Positions 53,351-62,753 of a stretch of DNA of 64,000 nucleotides are shown in pieces. The notes below the pieces were generated by a model, which searched no databases, had not been told where the DNA came from, and saw only the letters and a program-made list of their open reading frames with translations. Source of the stretch: Sphingomonas canadensis (GTDB lineage: Bacteria; Pseudomonadota; Alphaproteobacteria; Sphingomonadales; Sphingomonadaceae); assembly GCF_026013525.1 (NCBI RefSeq), contig NZ_JAPDRA010000009.1, positions 124,001 through 188,000 of the forward strand. Reading direction: 5' to 3'. Within the stretch, counting starts at the first letter, position 1; each line of letters begins with the position of its first letter. Position numbers and translations under genes: made by a program.

Positions 53351-55056
53351 CCCGCCGCCACCCCGTCGGCGACGCGGATCACCCGGTCGCACCAGGCCAG
53401 GCTCTCCTCGCGATGCGAGATCATCAGGATCGTCGGCCGCGGGTCCAGCGCCTTCAGCCGGTCGAGCAGCGCCGCCTCCCCCGCCGCGTCGATCGCGTTT
53501 GCGGCTTCGTCGAGTACCAGCAGCCGCGGCCGCCGCAACAGCGCGCGCGCCAGCCCGATCCGCTGGCGCTCGCCGCCGGAAAGCATCGCGCCGCGCTCGC
53601 CCACCACCGTGTCCAGCCCCTGCTCCATCCGCGCCACCAGCCCGTCCGCGCCGGTTAGCGCCAGCGCTGCGGCCATCTCTGCCTCGTCCGCCGAATTGCC
53701 CCAGGCCAGGTTGCGCCGCAGGGTATCGTGAAACAGGAAGCCCTCTTGCGAGACATAGGCGATCGCGTCCGCCCAGCCCGCGCGGCGGGCGGGATCGAGC
53801 GGCACGCCGCCCACCGTCAGCGTGCCCTGCTGCGGATCGAGAAGGCCGACGATCAGGTCCACCATCGTCGTCTTGCCCACGCCGGACGGGCCGGCGATGC
53901 CCACGAACTCGCCGGGCGCGATCGTCAGGCTGGCGGACCTGAGCCCGCGCCCGCCGGGATGCAGATAGCGCACGCCGGAGAGCACGATCGGACCCGGCGG
54001 CGGCGGCACTGGCGCCACCGTGTCCTTCTGCCCGGCCGCGAGCAGCTCCGCCTCCAGCGCACGCACCGATTCGAAGGCGGGCAGCGCGAAGACGAAATTC
54101 TGCCCCGATTGATAGAGCTGCAGCGCCGGGCCGCTCATCCGCGCGAAGATCAGCACCAGCGTGATCAGCACCGCGGGCGGCACCGCCAGCCAGCCATAGC
54201 CGATCAGCACCACCATTCCGCCCAGCAGCGAGGAAAGGATCGCGAAGCTGCGCCGCCCGCCCGCCTGCCGCGCCTGAAAATCGAGCTGCCTGCCACGAAT
54301 CTCGCGCTGGATGCTGGCGAATTCGTCGACGAAGCCCGCCTGCTCGTTCTGCGCGGCCGCGGTCTTCAGCCCGGCGAGAAAGCTCGCCGTGCTCGCCATC
54401 AGCGCCTGGCCCGCGCGCACCATGCCCTTCCCCAGATCGTGGACCCGCCCCTGCGCCGAGACGAACAATATCGCGCCAAGCCCGAGCAGCGCGATCGCCG
54501 CCCCGGCCAGCGCGGGCGCCAGCGAGATGGCGATGCCTAGCTGGATCACCAGCATCGCCACCGAGACGATGCCCTGCACCATGAAGAAGGACGCGGTGCC
54601 CAGCCGCTGGATCTCCGTGGTCACCAGGTTGGTGATGCGCGCGTGGCGCATGGCCGCAACGCTGCTCCACGGCGCCCGCGCCAGCGCCGCTACGGCGCGC
54701 ACCCGCTCGGCCTCGATGAAGCCGGTCTGGAGCCGCGCCAGCGCCATGTCGCGCGCGAACTGCACCACGGCGCGCAGCATCCCCAGCGCCACGAACACCG
54801 CCACCAGCAGGCCAAGCTGCGCCACCGGGGTCTCCAGGCCGAAGCCCGCCAGCATCCGGCCGACGCGCCCGTTCCCGCCTTCCACCACCACGCCCAGGAT
54901 CGGCACCAGCAGCAACAGCCCGGCTCCGTCCAGGATCGCGCCCCCGGCCACCAGTGCGCCCGCGCGCACCCCGCGCCAGCCGGAATAATCCGCCACCGCG
55001 CCAAAGAGCGCGCGGGAGGCGGAGAGCAGCTTCACGATCATGGTCCGGCGCGACAT
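53347..55056 (-). CDS. ABC exporter (lasso D-type)
   Basis: A 569-residue half-transporter with six membrane helices in the first ~300 residues and an ATPase domain: Walker A GPSGVGKTT, signature LSGGERQR and Walker B LLVLDEA. It is convergent with B2 and is the likely lasso D protein, exporting the mature peptide and giving self-immunity. It lies 32 bp after kdgK on the same strand; no ribosome site is strong at 55056, and M6 (55041) is possible. Transcription from the hexuronate operon into this gene is possible. Confidence 0.83.
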   Translation of the reverse strand: MSRRTMIVKLLSASRALFGAVADYSGWRGVRAGALVAGGAILDGAGLLLLVPILGVVVEGGNGRVGRMLAGFGLETPVAQLGLLVAVFVALGMLRAVVQFARDMALARLQTGFIEAERVRAVAALARAPWSSVAAMRHARITNLVTTEIQRLGTASFFMVQGIVSVAMLVIQLGIAISLAPALAGAAIALLGLGAILFVSAQGRVHDLGKGMVRAGQALMASTASFLAGLKTAAAQNEQAGFVDEFASIQREIRGRQLDFQARQAGGRRSFAILSSLLGGMVVLIGYGWLAVPPAVLITLVLIFARMSGPALQLYQSGQNFVFALPAFESVRALEAELLAAGQKDTVAPVPPPPGPIVLSGVRYLHPGGRGLRSASLTIAPGEFVGIAGPSGVGKTTMVDLIVGLLDPQQGTLTVGGVPLDPARRAGWADAIAYVSQEGFLFHDTLRRNLAWGNSADEAEMAAALALTGADGLVARMEQGLDTVVGERGAMLSGGERQRIGLARALLRRPRLLVLDEAANAIDAAGEAALLDRLKALDPRPTILMISHREESLAWCDRVIRVADGVAAG

Positions 55057-55088
55057 CGTCCGGGCTCTAGCGGTCTTGCGCGCCGGTG

Positions 55089-56087
55089 TCAGCGGCGGAC
55101 GTCGCGCCCGCCCGCCAGGAAGGCGTCGATATCCGCCTGGCGGAACAGGCTCATGTCGCCGGGCAGCGAATGCTTGAGCGCGGCCAGCGCCAGCCCGGAC
55201 TCCGCCGCCGCCTCGATCCCGTGCGCGATGCCGTGCAGCACGCCCGCGGCAAAGGCATCGCCCGCGCCGATGCGATCGACGATCCCTGCGATCAGCACCT
55301 CATCGGTCTGGTGCCAGCCGCCCCGGGCATCGACGCGGGCGGCGAGGCGATGGCTGTCGGCGTCATCCACGTGCCGCGCGGTGGAGGCGATCACCTGGAG
55401 CCTCGGGAAAGCGTCGAACGCCGCCTCCGCCGCCTCGCGCCGCCGCTCGGGTCCGTCGCCGGAAAATTCGCGGCCGAGGAGGAGCGAGACGTCGCGATGG
55501 TTGCCGAACAGGATGTCGGCCTCGCCCACCAGCCGCGTCAGTATCTCGCGCGGGTCGGAGTCCCATGCCTCCCACAGCCGCGCGCGATAATTGCCGTCGA
55601 ACGACACCGGCACGCCCCGTTCGCGCGCGGCCCGCGCCGCGGCCACCGCGGCGGCGGCGGTGTTCGGCCCCAGCGCCGGGGTGATGCCCGAAAGGTGCAG
55701 CCGCGTGACGCCCGCGAGCAGCGCGTCCCAGTCCCATCCATCGGCCGGGGCGAGCGCGAACGCCGATCCCTCGCGATCATACACCACCTCGGACGCGCGC
55801 AACCCCGCGCCCGGATTGAGGAAATAGAGCCCCAGCCGCCCCGGCAGCGTCCGCACGCCGCAGGTATCGACGCCGTGCCGCCTCAGCTCCCCCGTCACGG
55901 CCCGGCCCAGCGCATTGTCCGGCACCGCGCTGGCCATGCGCACGGCATGGCCCAGGCAGGCCAGCCCCACCGCCACATTGGCCTCCGCCCCGCCCGCGCA
56001 CACGTCCAGCGCGGGCGACTGGAGCAGCAATTGCCGCCCCGGCGCGGAAAGGCGAAGCAGCAGCTCGCCGAAGAACAGCGTCGTCAT
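55089..56087 (-). CDS. kdgK: 2-keto-3-deoxygluconate kinase (PfkB family)
   Basis: A 332-residue PfkB sugar kinase. GGAEANVAVGLACLGH in the N-terminal half and DRIGAGDAFAAG at the C-terminal signature are present. KdgK phosphorylates 2-keto-3-deoxygluconate made by uronate dehydration. It is the third gene of the hexuronate operon, 18 bp after uxaC. PfkB specificity cannot be proven from sequence, but the uxaC neighbour strongly favours KDG. Confidence 0.85.
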   Translation of the reverse strand: MTTLFFGELLLRLSAPGRQLLLQSPALDVCAGGAEANVAVGLACLGHAVRMASAVPDNALGRAVTGELRRHGVDTCGVRTLPGRLGLYFLNPGAGLRASEVVYDREGSAFALAPADGWDWDALLAGVTRLHLSGITPALGPNTAAAAVAAARAARERGVPVSFDGNYRARLWEAWDSDPREILTRLVGEADILFGNHRDVSLLLGREFSGDGPERRREAAEAAFDAFPRLQVIASTARHVDDADSHRLAARVDARGGWHQTDEVLIAGIVDRIGAGDAFAAGVLHGIAHGIEAAAESGLALAALKHSLPGDMSLFRQADIDAFLAGGRDVRR

Positions 56088-56105
56088 CGCGCCCTCATGC
56101 CCCGT

Positions 56106-57554
56106 TCAGGCCGCCGCCGCCACCGGCGCGGGCGCCGGCTGGTCCAGCTTGTACGCGCGGCGCACCAGCCCGTTGGTCAGCTCGTGCGCAAGCTCCGCCG
56201 CCTCCCAGTCGAGCAGCCGCCCCTCGGCCACCAGCCGCGCCAGGAAGCCGCAGTCCACCCGCCGCGCCACGTCATGCCGCGCGGGGATCGAAAGGAAGGC
56301 GCGCGTATCGTCGTTGAAGCCCACCGTGTTGTAGAAGCCCGCGGTTTCCGTCGTCATCTCGCGGAAGCGGCGCATGCCCTCCGGCGAATCGTGGAACCAC
56401 CAGCTCGGCCCCAGCTTCAGGCACGGATAATGGCCCGCCAGCGGCGCCAGTTCGCGCGCGTAGCTGGTCTCGTCGAGCGTGAAGAGGATGATGCTGAGAG
56501 CGGTAGAGGTGCCGAACCGGTCGAGCAGCGGCTTCAGCGCATGGACGTAATCGGTGCGCGTCGGGATATCGGCGCCCTTGTCGCGCCCGTGGCTGGCGAA
56601 CAGTCCGCCGTTGTGGTTGCGGAAGCTGCCCGGATGGATCTGCATCACCATCCCGTCCTCCACGCTCATCGCCGCCATCTCGGTCAACATCTGCGCGCGG
56701 AACAGCTCGGCGTCGGCGGGAGTCCAGGCGTCTGACAGGATCGTGCGGAACAGCCGCTCTGCCTCGTCATGGCTCAGGTTCGCGGTCTGGGCGGTCACAT
56801 GGCCATGGTCTGTCGCGGTAGCGCCCGCCGCACGGAAATCGGCCCGGCGCCGGCGGTGCGCCGCCAGATAGCCGTCCCAGCTCCACACATCCTCGCCGGT
56901 CTTGTCCGCAAAGACCTTCATCGCGTCGTGGAACTGCTCATGCTCCACGTCGATCACCGCATCGGGGCGATAGGTGGTGACGACGCGCCCGTCCCACCCG
57001 CTGGCATGGATCGCATGGTGCGCGCCCAGATCGTCCTGCGGCCCCTCGGTCGTCGCCAGGAAGGCGATGTTGAACCGGTCGAACAGCGCGCGCGGGCGGA
57101 AGGCGTCGGTGGCCAGCTTCGCGTTGATCGTGTCGTAATAAAGGTCTGCCGTGGCGGCATCGAGCTGCACCTCGATGCCGAACACCTCGCCGAACACATG
57201 CCCCAGCCACATCGCGGAAGGCGTGCCGCGGAACAGGTGCCAATGCTCCGCTAGAGTCCGCCATGCCTTGCGCGGATCGGTGGCCGGCGTCCCCGCCTTG
57301 CTCGGCACGCACAGCGCGTCCAGCGGCACGCCCTGCGAATAGAGCATCCGGTAGAGATAATGATCGGGCGAAAGCAGCAGCTCGGTGGCGTTCGACCAGT
57401 TGGCGTCGGTCGCGAACCAGGCCGGATCGGTGTGGCCGTGCGGGCTGATGATGGGCAGCCCCGCCACTTCTGCATAGAGCGCGCGGGCGATCCCCCGCGT
57501 GCGCTCCTCTGCCGGAAACAGCCGGTCGGGATCGAGCTTCAGTGGCTTGGCCAT
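56106..57554 (-). CDS. uxaC: Glucuronate/galacturonate isomerase
   Basis: A 482-residue metal-dependent isomerase of the amidohydrolase superfamily. It has the HxH motif H39-G-H41 (ISPHGHTDP), LLSPDHYLYRML, and conserved blocks GPSWWFHDSPEGM and FNDDTRAFLSIPARHD in the C-terminal part. It converts D-glucuronate to fructuronate or galacturonate to tagaturonate. ATG at 57554 is preferred to 57557 because AAGGA is too close to the latter. It lies between a hexuronate transporter gene and kdgK. Confidence 0.93.
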   Translation of the reverse strand: MAKPLKLDPDRLFPAEERTRGIARALYAEVAGLPIISPHGHTDPAWFATDANWSNATELLLSPDHYLYRMLYSQGVPLDALCVPSKAGTPATDPRKAWRTLAEHWHLFRGTPSAMWLGHVFGEVFGIEVQLDAATADLYYDTINAKLATDAFRPRALFDRFNIAFLATTEGPQDDLGAHHAIHASGWDGRVVTTYRPDAVIDVEHEQFHDAMKVFADKTGEDVWSWDGYLAAHRRRRADFRAAGATATDHGHVTAQTANLSHDEAERLFRTILSDAWTPADAELFRAQMLTEMAAMSVEDGMVMQIHPGSFRNHNGGLFASHGRDKGADIPTRTDYVHALKPLLDRFGTSTALSIILFTLDETSYARELAPLAGHYPCLKLGPSWWFHDSPEGMRRFREMTTETAGFYNTVGFNDDTRAFLSIPARHDVARRVDCGFLARLVAEGRLLDWEAAELAHELTNGLVRRAYKLDQPAPAPVAAAA

Positions 57555-57565
57555 CATGTCCTTCC

Positions 57566-59116
57566 TCAGGGGTTCTTTTCGCCGAACAGCCGGTCCGCGA
57601 GCACGCCCAGCAGCGCCACCGCCGCGCAGGCGGCCAGCAGCCCGTAATAGGCGCCGTCGCTCAGGCAGGGAGTCCCCGCGCCCATCCACACCGGCACGCA
57701 TCCTTCCGCCGCCCGCTTGCCGGAGGCGAGGAAGATCACCACGCCGACCAGCCCCGCGACCGACGCGACGATCGGCGCCCAGGGCGTGGAGGCACGGAAC
57801 TTCTCCACGCGCGCCAGCCGCGGCGACAGCAGGTGGACCGAAAGCACGGCGAGGAAATAGGCCGCCCCCGCCACCACGAACAGCGGCGTATAGGTGCCCA
57901 ACCGGTCCAGCACGTCGCCGGCATATTTCGACATCAGCGCGCCGCCGATCGCGCCCACCGTGCCGCCGATGCCGATCACCGCCCCCACGGCGAAACGCGG
58001 GAAGGTGTCCGAAGGCAGGGTGTAGAGATTGGCGGAAAAGCCCTGGTGCGCCGCGGCGGCAACGCCGATGATCACCACGCTGACCCACAGGTTGGGAACC
58101 GATGTGGCGAACACCACCGGCAGCACGAACAGCGCGCAGACGAACATCGTGATCTTGCGCGCGCGGTTCACGTCCATGCCCGATTTCATCAGCCGCCCGG
58201 AAAGCCAGCCGCCCGCGATGCTGCCCACGTCCGAGATCAGGTAGATCGCGCCCAGCGCCAGCACCGCGGTGGGCGTGCTCCAGGTCTTCAGGTCCACGCC
58301 ATATTGCGCGCCCAGGAAGCCGGGCAGCCAGAACAGGTAGAACCACCAGATCGGATCGATGAAGAACTTGCCCAGCGCGAAGGCCCAGGTCTCGCGCGTG
58401 GCGAGCAGCTTCAGCCACAGGCCCGGCGTCTTCACGTCCGGATCGGCCGGGTCCTGGGTGATATGCGCCAGCTCGGCCTGATCCACCTTGGGATGCTGGG
58501 CGGGATCGTCGCGGTAGAACGCCAGCCAGGCCACCAGCCACAGCACGCCGAAGATGCCCGTCACCACGAACACCATCCGCCAGCTCATGCCCATCTGGGC
58601 GATCATCAGATAGACGATCAGCGGCGTCAGGATCGCGCCCACGTTCGATCCGGCGTTGAACAGGCCGATCGCGAAGGCGCGCTCCTTCTGTGGAAACCAT
58701 TGCGCGACCGATTTCACGCCCGCGGGGAAGTTGCCGGATTCGCCGATGCCCAGGCCGAAACGCGCGGCGGCGAACTGCGCCACGCTATATGCCCCGCCAT
58801 GCGCCACATGCGCGATCGTCCAGATCACCACCGCGACGGCATAGCCCAGCCGCGCGCCGATCGCGTCCACCACCTTGCCGAAGCCGATATAGCCGATGGC
58901 ATAGGCGACCTGGAACCACACGACGATGTCGGCATAGGTGCGCTCGTCCATGTGCAGCGCGGGATCGTCCATCATGGTCGGCTTCAGCAGGCCGATCATC
59001 TGGCGGTCGATATAGTTGATCGCGGTCGCGGCGAAGAGCAGCGCGACGACCACCCAGCGATAGCGCCCCATGCGCTCCGCGGCCGATTGGATGGCCGCCT
59101 CCCCGTTGTTGGTCAT
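57566..59116 (-). CDS. Hexuronate transporter (ExuT-like MFS)
   Basis: A 516-residue permease of the anion:cation symporter family. Helix 1 has AINYIDRQMIGLLKP, and FGLGIGESGNFPAGVKSVAQWFPQKERAFAIGLFNAGSN is the typical hexuronate and phthalate permease block. The C-terminal part has extra hydrophobic residues after the usual helix 12. ATG at 59116 follows GAGAGGGGTGAG; the ATG at 59134 is too far. Operon partners (uxaC, kdgK) indicate import of glucuronate or galacturonate. Confidence 0.88.
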   Translation of the reverse strand: MTNNGEAAIQSAAERMGRYRWVVVALLFAATAINYIDRQMIGLLKPTMMDDPALHMDERTYADIVVWFQVAYAIGYIGFGKVVDAIGARLGYAVAVVIWTIAHVAHGGAYSVAQFAAARFGLGIGESGNFPAGVKSVAQWFPQKERAFAIGLFNAGSNVGAILTPLIVYLMIAQMGMSWRMVFVVTGIFGVLWLVAWLAFYRDDPAQHPKVDQAELAHITQDPADPDVKTPGLWLKLLATRETWAFALGKFFIDPIWWFYLFWLPGFLGAQYGVDLKTWSTPTAVLALGAIYLISDVGSIAGGWLSGRLMKSGMDVNRARKITMFVCALFVLPVVFATSVPNLWVSVVIIGVAAAAHQGFSANLYTLPSDTFPRFAVGAVIGIGGTVGAIGGALMSKYAGDVLDRLGTYTPLFVVAGAAYFLAVLSVHLLSPRLARVEKFRASTPWAPIVASVAGLVGVVIFLASGKRAAEGCVPVWMGAGTPCLSDGAYYGLLAACAAVALLGVLADRLFGEKNP

Positions 59117-59148
59117 CTCACCCCTCTCCTTCACTCGTTGACGCGACT

Positions 59149-59160
59149 GTTAGCGCTAAC
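59149..59160. promoter_or_regulatory. LacI-type operator GTTAGCGCTAAC before the hexuronate operon
   Basis: A perfect 12-bp palindrome with central CG lies 33 bp before the transporter start. Sequences of this form (TGTTAGCGCTAACA) are typical targets of LacI-type sugar regulators. It differs from CAATCGATTG, so a different LacI member, outside this window, would act. The rest of the gap 59161-59339 holds no gene I can support. Confidence 0.65.
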
Positions 59161-59339
59161 TTTGGCCCGAGCCAACGCCGAAATGCCGTGCAGGCACGGC
59201 GAATCCCGGCTTATGACACCGGTTACCATCACCCTGTCGCGCTATCCCGCGCGGGTCAAGGGGTGAGTGCGCCGGGGTCGCCGCCGCCCATCGGATTACA
59301 ATGTGGGATTCCGGCCGCCCGGCCTCCGCACCGGATGGT

Positions 59340-59918
59340 TCACCACCCCGCGCCGGGCTGGCTCAGATAGGCCCGCTCCTCCGCCGTCGATTCGCGGCCC
59401 AGCGCGGCGTTGCGGCCGGGAAAGCGGCCGAAGCGGCGGATCACCGCCTGGTGATCGCGCGCGAAGGCCAGCGGCTCGGGATCGCCCAGCGCTTCGAACA
59501 GCCGCACGCATTCGGCCTGCGCCTCCGGGTCCTCGGCGTGCATGAAGGGCAGATAGAGGAACTGGCGCTGTTCCGCGCGCATCCCCGCGTCCCATCCCTT
59601 CGCCAGCGCCGCGCGCGCCAGCTCCAGCGCCAGCGGATCGGCGGCGAAGGCCCGGGCGCTGCCGCGGTGGATGTTGCGGCCGAACTGGTCGATCAGGATG
59701 ATCGCGGCCAGCAGCGTTTCGGGATCGCCGCGCCACGCCGCCGCGCCGCTTTCCACCACCTGCTCGCGCAACCCGCCGAACAGCGTCGATATCTCCGCAT
59801 CCAGCGCCGCCGACTTGGCGAAACGCTGTTCCGGCATCACCAGATCGAACCAGAAGCCCAGCACCGCGCGCGCCTGCGCGTGGACATCGCGGTCCGCCAC
59901 ACCTAGATCGTCGGCCAA
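59340..59918 (-). CDS. DUF924 family protein
   Basis: A 192-residue all-helical DUF924 protein, recognisable by VLGFWFDLVMPEQRF, ILIDQFGRNIHRGSARAFAADPLAL and FLYLPFMHAEDPEAQ. The family has a TPR-like fold and no assigned role. The start is TTG at 59918, supported by AGGAGG six bases upstream. This start overlaps by one base the ATG of mtaB on the other strand, so the ribosome site of DUF924 lies within the first codons of mtaB. Confidence 0.82.
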   Translation of the reverse strand: MADDLGVADRDVHAQARAVLGFWFDLVMPEQRFAKSAALDAEISTLFGGLREQVVESGAAAWRGDPETLLAAIILIDQFGRNIHRGSARAFAADPLALELARAALAKGWDAGMRAEQRQFLYLPFMHAEDPEAQAECVRLFEALGDPEPLAFARDHQAVIRRFGRFPGRNAALGRESTAEERAYLSQPGAGW

Positions 59919-61159
59919 TGCCCGCCTCCTCTCCTCATGTGATCAGTCTCGGCTGCCGGCTGAACATCGCCGAGAGCGAGACGATCCGCGCCCTTCTGAC
60001 GGGGCGTGACACCGTCGTGGTGAACAGTTGTGCCGTCACGGGCGAGGCGGTCAAGGCCACGCGGCGCGCGATCCGCCGGGCGCGGCGCGAACGGCCGGAC
60101 GCGGAACTGGTCGTCACCGGCTGCGCGGCGCAGATCGATCCCGCCGCCTTCGCCGCGATGCCGGAGGTCGATCGCGTCCTGGGCAATGCCGAAAAGCTCG
60201 CCCCCGCCGCCTGGGCGCCGGGCGGCGCGGCGGTGCAGGTGCAGGACATCATGGCGGTGCGCGATGTGGCGCCGCACCTGGCGGCCGCCTTCGCCGAGCA
60301 TGCCCGTGCCTTTGTGGAGGTGCAGAACGGCTGCGACCATCGCTGCACCTTCTGCGTGATCCCCTATGGCCGGGGCAACAGCCGGTCGGTGCCCGCGGGC
60401 GCGGTGGTGGAGCGGATCGCCGCGCTGGTGGACGCGGGCCATGCCGAGGCGGTGCTGACCGGCGTGGACCTGACCAGCTATGGCGCGGACCTGCCCGGAT
60501 CGCCCACGCTGGGCGCGCTGGTGGAACGTATCCTGCGCCATGTTCCGGGGCTCCGGCGGCTGCGGCTCTCGTCGCTCGATTCGATCGAGATCGACCGCCG
60601 GCTGTTCGCGCTGCTGACGCAGGAGCCGCGTGTGATGCCCCACGTCCACCTCTCGCTCCAGGCGGGCGACGACATGGTGCTCAAGCGGATGAAGCGCCGC
60701 CACTCGCGGGTGGACGCGGTGCGCATCGTCGAGCGGCTGAAGGCCGCCCGGCCGGAAATCGCGATCGGCGCCGACCTGATCGCCGGATTTCCCACCGAAA
60801 CCGCGGCGATGTTCGCCAACACGCTGGCGCTGGTCGGCGATTGCGACGTGGTGCATGGCCATATCTTCCCCTACAGCCCCCGCGCGGGCACCCCGGCAGC
60901 GCGGATGCCGCAGGTGGCGCCGGAGGTGGTGAAGGCGCGCGCCGCGATGCTGCGCGAGGCCGCCGCCGCACGCCGCGCCGCCTGGCTCGCCGGGCTCGCG
61001 GGGACGGAACAGGAAGTGCTGGCCGAGCGTCCCGGGGATCGCGGCCATGCCGGGAATTTCGCCGAGGTGCGGCTGGCCGCCCCGGCACGGGTTGGAGAGA
61101 TTGTGCGCGTGCGCATCGAAACGGAAGGCAACGGCATGCTGATCGGGGTCCGGGCATGA
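59918..61159 (+). CDS. mtaB: tRNA t6A37 methylthiotransferase MtaB
   Basis: A 413-residue radical-SAM methylthiotransferase. The N-terminal UPF0004 domain has cluster cysteines C13 (GCRLN), C38 (NSCAVTGEA) and C69 (TGCAAQI). The radical-SAM motif is C139-DHR-C143-TF-C146. A C-terminal TRAM-like segment follows. The GCRLN form indicates MtaB, which turns ms-less t6A37 into ms2t6A37, rather than MiaB. ATG at 59918 has no clear ribosome site; GTG at 59939 would remove SPH residues but keep Cys13. It is followed by ftsY with a 4-bp overlap. Confidence 0.9.
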   Translation: MPASSPHVISLGCRLNIAESETIRALLTGRDTVVVNSCAVTGEAVKATRRAIRRARRERPDAELVVTGCAAQIDPAAFAAMPEVDRVLGNAEKLAPAAWAPGGAAVQVQDIMAVRDVAPHLAAAFAEHARAFVEVQNGCDHRCTFCVIPYGRGNSRSVPAGAVVERIAALVDAGHAEAVLTGVDLTSYGADLPGSPTLGALVERILRHVPGLRRLRLSSLDSIEIDRRLFALLTQEPRVMPHVHLSLQAGDDMVLKRMKRRHSRVDAVRIVERLKAARPEIAIGADLIAGFPTETAAMFANTLALVGDCDVVHGHIFPYSPRAGTPAARMPQVAPEVVKARAAMLREAAAARRAAWLAGLAGTEQEVLAERPGDRGHAGNFAEVRLAAPARVGEIVRVRIETEGNGMLIGVRA

Positions 61160-62091
61160 GCGGCCCTTCATGGCATCAGCGCCTGCTCGGCGGGCTCAAG
61201 AAGACGTCGGACCGGCTGCTGGGCAACCTGGCCGGCCTGGGCGCCGCGCGGCTGGACGAGTCCACGCTGGAGGAGATCGAGGAGGCGCTGATCGCCTCCG
61301 ACCTGGGGCCGGAGACCGCGGCGCGAATCCGCGCCCGGCTGGCCGATGGCCAGTATGAGCGCGGCATGGAGGAGCTGGGCATCCGCCTGGTCGTCGCCGA
61401 CGAGATCGAGAAGTCGCTGGCCCCGGTGGCCAAGCGGCTGCAGGTCGAGGCCTTTCCGCGGCCCCAGGTGATCCTGGTGATCGGCGTCAACGGATCGGGC
61501 AAGACCACGACCATCGCCAAGCTGGCCAATCTGCTGATGGAACAGGATTATTCGGTGCTCCTGGCCGCCGGCGACACCTTCCGCGCCGCCGCGATCGGAC
61601 AGCTTCGCACCTGGGCCGATCGGATCGGCGTGCCGATCGTCTCCGGTGCCGAGGGCGGCGACGCGGCCGGCATCGTCTATGAGGCCGTCAAGCAGGCGAC
61701 CGAAAAGGGCATCGACGTGCTGATCGTCGACACCGCCGGGCGGCTGCAGAACAAGCGCGAGCTGATGGACGAACTGGCCAAGATCCGCCGCGTGCTGGGC
61801 CGGCTCAATCCCGCCGCGCCGCACGACGTGGTGCTCGTGCTCGACGCCACCACCGGCCAGAACGCGCTCAACCAGATCGAGGTGTTCAAGGAGGTGGCGG
61901 GCGTCACCGGGCTGGTGATGACCAAGCTGGACGGCACCGCGCGCGGCGGCGTGCTGGTGGCGGCGGCGGAGAAATACGGCCTGCCGATCCATGCGATCGG
62001 CGTGGGCGAGAAGGTGGACGACCTGCGCCCCTTCGACGCGCGCGAGGTTGCGCGGATCATCGCAGGCGTGGAAGAATTGACCAATGGCTAG
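61156..62091 (+). CDS. ftsY: Signal recognition particle receptor FtsY
   Basis: A 311-residue SRP GTPase. The N helical bundle (1-95) is followed by the G domain with G1 GVNGSGKTT (110-118), DTFRAAA, DTAGR, TKLDG and the C-terminal [12 protein letters not shown]. It has no long acidic A domain, as in other alphaproteobacteria. It docks the SRP-ribosome complex at the membrane. The start overlaps the mtaB stop by 4 bp and the stop overlaps yciB by 8 bp. Confidence 0.96.
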   Translation: MSGPSWHQRLLGGLKKTSDRLLGNLAGLGAARLDESTLEEIEEALIASDLGPETAARIRARLADGQYERGMEELGIRLVVADEIEKSLAPVAKRLQVEAFPRPQVILVIGVNGSGKTTTIAKLANLLMEQDYSVLLAAGDTFRAAAIGQLRTWADRIGVPIVSGAEGGDAAGIVYEAVKQATEKGIDVLIVDTAGRLQNKRELMDELAKIRRVLGRLNPAAPHDVVLVLDATTGQNALNQIEVFKEVAGVTGLVMTKLDGTARGGVLVAAAEKYGLPIHAIGVGEKVDDLRPFDAREVARIIAGVEELTNG

Positions 62092-62710
62092 CGCATCCCC
62101 CCGTCCCGAGGCTTCGCCGCTGCTGCGCATGGGCGTGGACATCGGCCCGCTGCTGATCTTCTTCGTCGTCTATCTGTTCGCGCCCTATGGGCTGGACATC
62201 CAGAAGCTGCTGGCGGCCACCGCCGCCTTCATGGTGGCGATGGCCGTGGCCATGGCGGTCTCCTGGTGGAAGACGCGGCACATCTCGCCGATGCTGTGGA
62301 TCTCCGGCGGACTGGTGCTGGTGATGGGCAGCCTGACGCTGTGGTTCCACAACGAGGCCTTCATCAAGATGAAGCCGACGTTCGTGTACCTGCTGTTCGC
62401 GATCGTGCTGGGCTATGGGCTGTGGGCGCGCAAGCCGCTGCTGGAGCTGCTGCTGGGCAAGGCCTATCCCGGGCTCTCCGCGCGCGGATGGCGGCTGCTG
62501 ACGATCAACTGGGCCATCTTCTTCATCGCGATGGCCGGGCTGAACGAGCTGGTGTGGCGGACGAGCAGCACCGCCTTCTGGGCCGGCTACAAGCTGTGGG
62601 GCGCGATCCCGCTGACGCTGGTCTTCGCGATCGCCAACATCCCGATGCTGCTCAAGAACGGGCTCCAGCTCGAAAAGCCCGAGGACCTGCCTGTCCCGCC
62701 CGAGGAATAG
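62084..62710 (+). CDS. yciB: Inner-membrane septation protein YciB/IspZ
   Basis: A 208-residue polytopic membrane protein with five or six helices and the family motif blocks LLIFFVVYLFAPYGLDIQKLL, WWKTRHISPMLWISGGLVLVMGSLTLWFHNEAFIKMKPT and LNELVWRTSSTAFWAGYKLWGAIPLT. YciB proteins contribute to envelope integrity and cell division. It overlaps ftsY by 8 bp and so is co-expressed with it. Confidence 0.93.
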   Translation: MASASPRPEASPLLRMGVDIGPLLIFFVVYLFAPYGLDIQKLLAATAAFMVAMAVAMAVSWWKTRHISPMLWISGGLVLVMGSLTLWFHNEAFIKMKPTFVYLLFAIVLGYGLWARKPLLELLLGKAYPGLSARGWRLLTINWAIFFIAMAGLNELVWRTSSTAFWAGYKLWGAIPLTLVFAIANIPMLLKNGLQLEKPEDLPVPPEE

Positions 62711-62753
62711 GCCGCACGAGGAATAGGCCCCCCGGCGGAACACGGCGGCGGGC

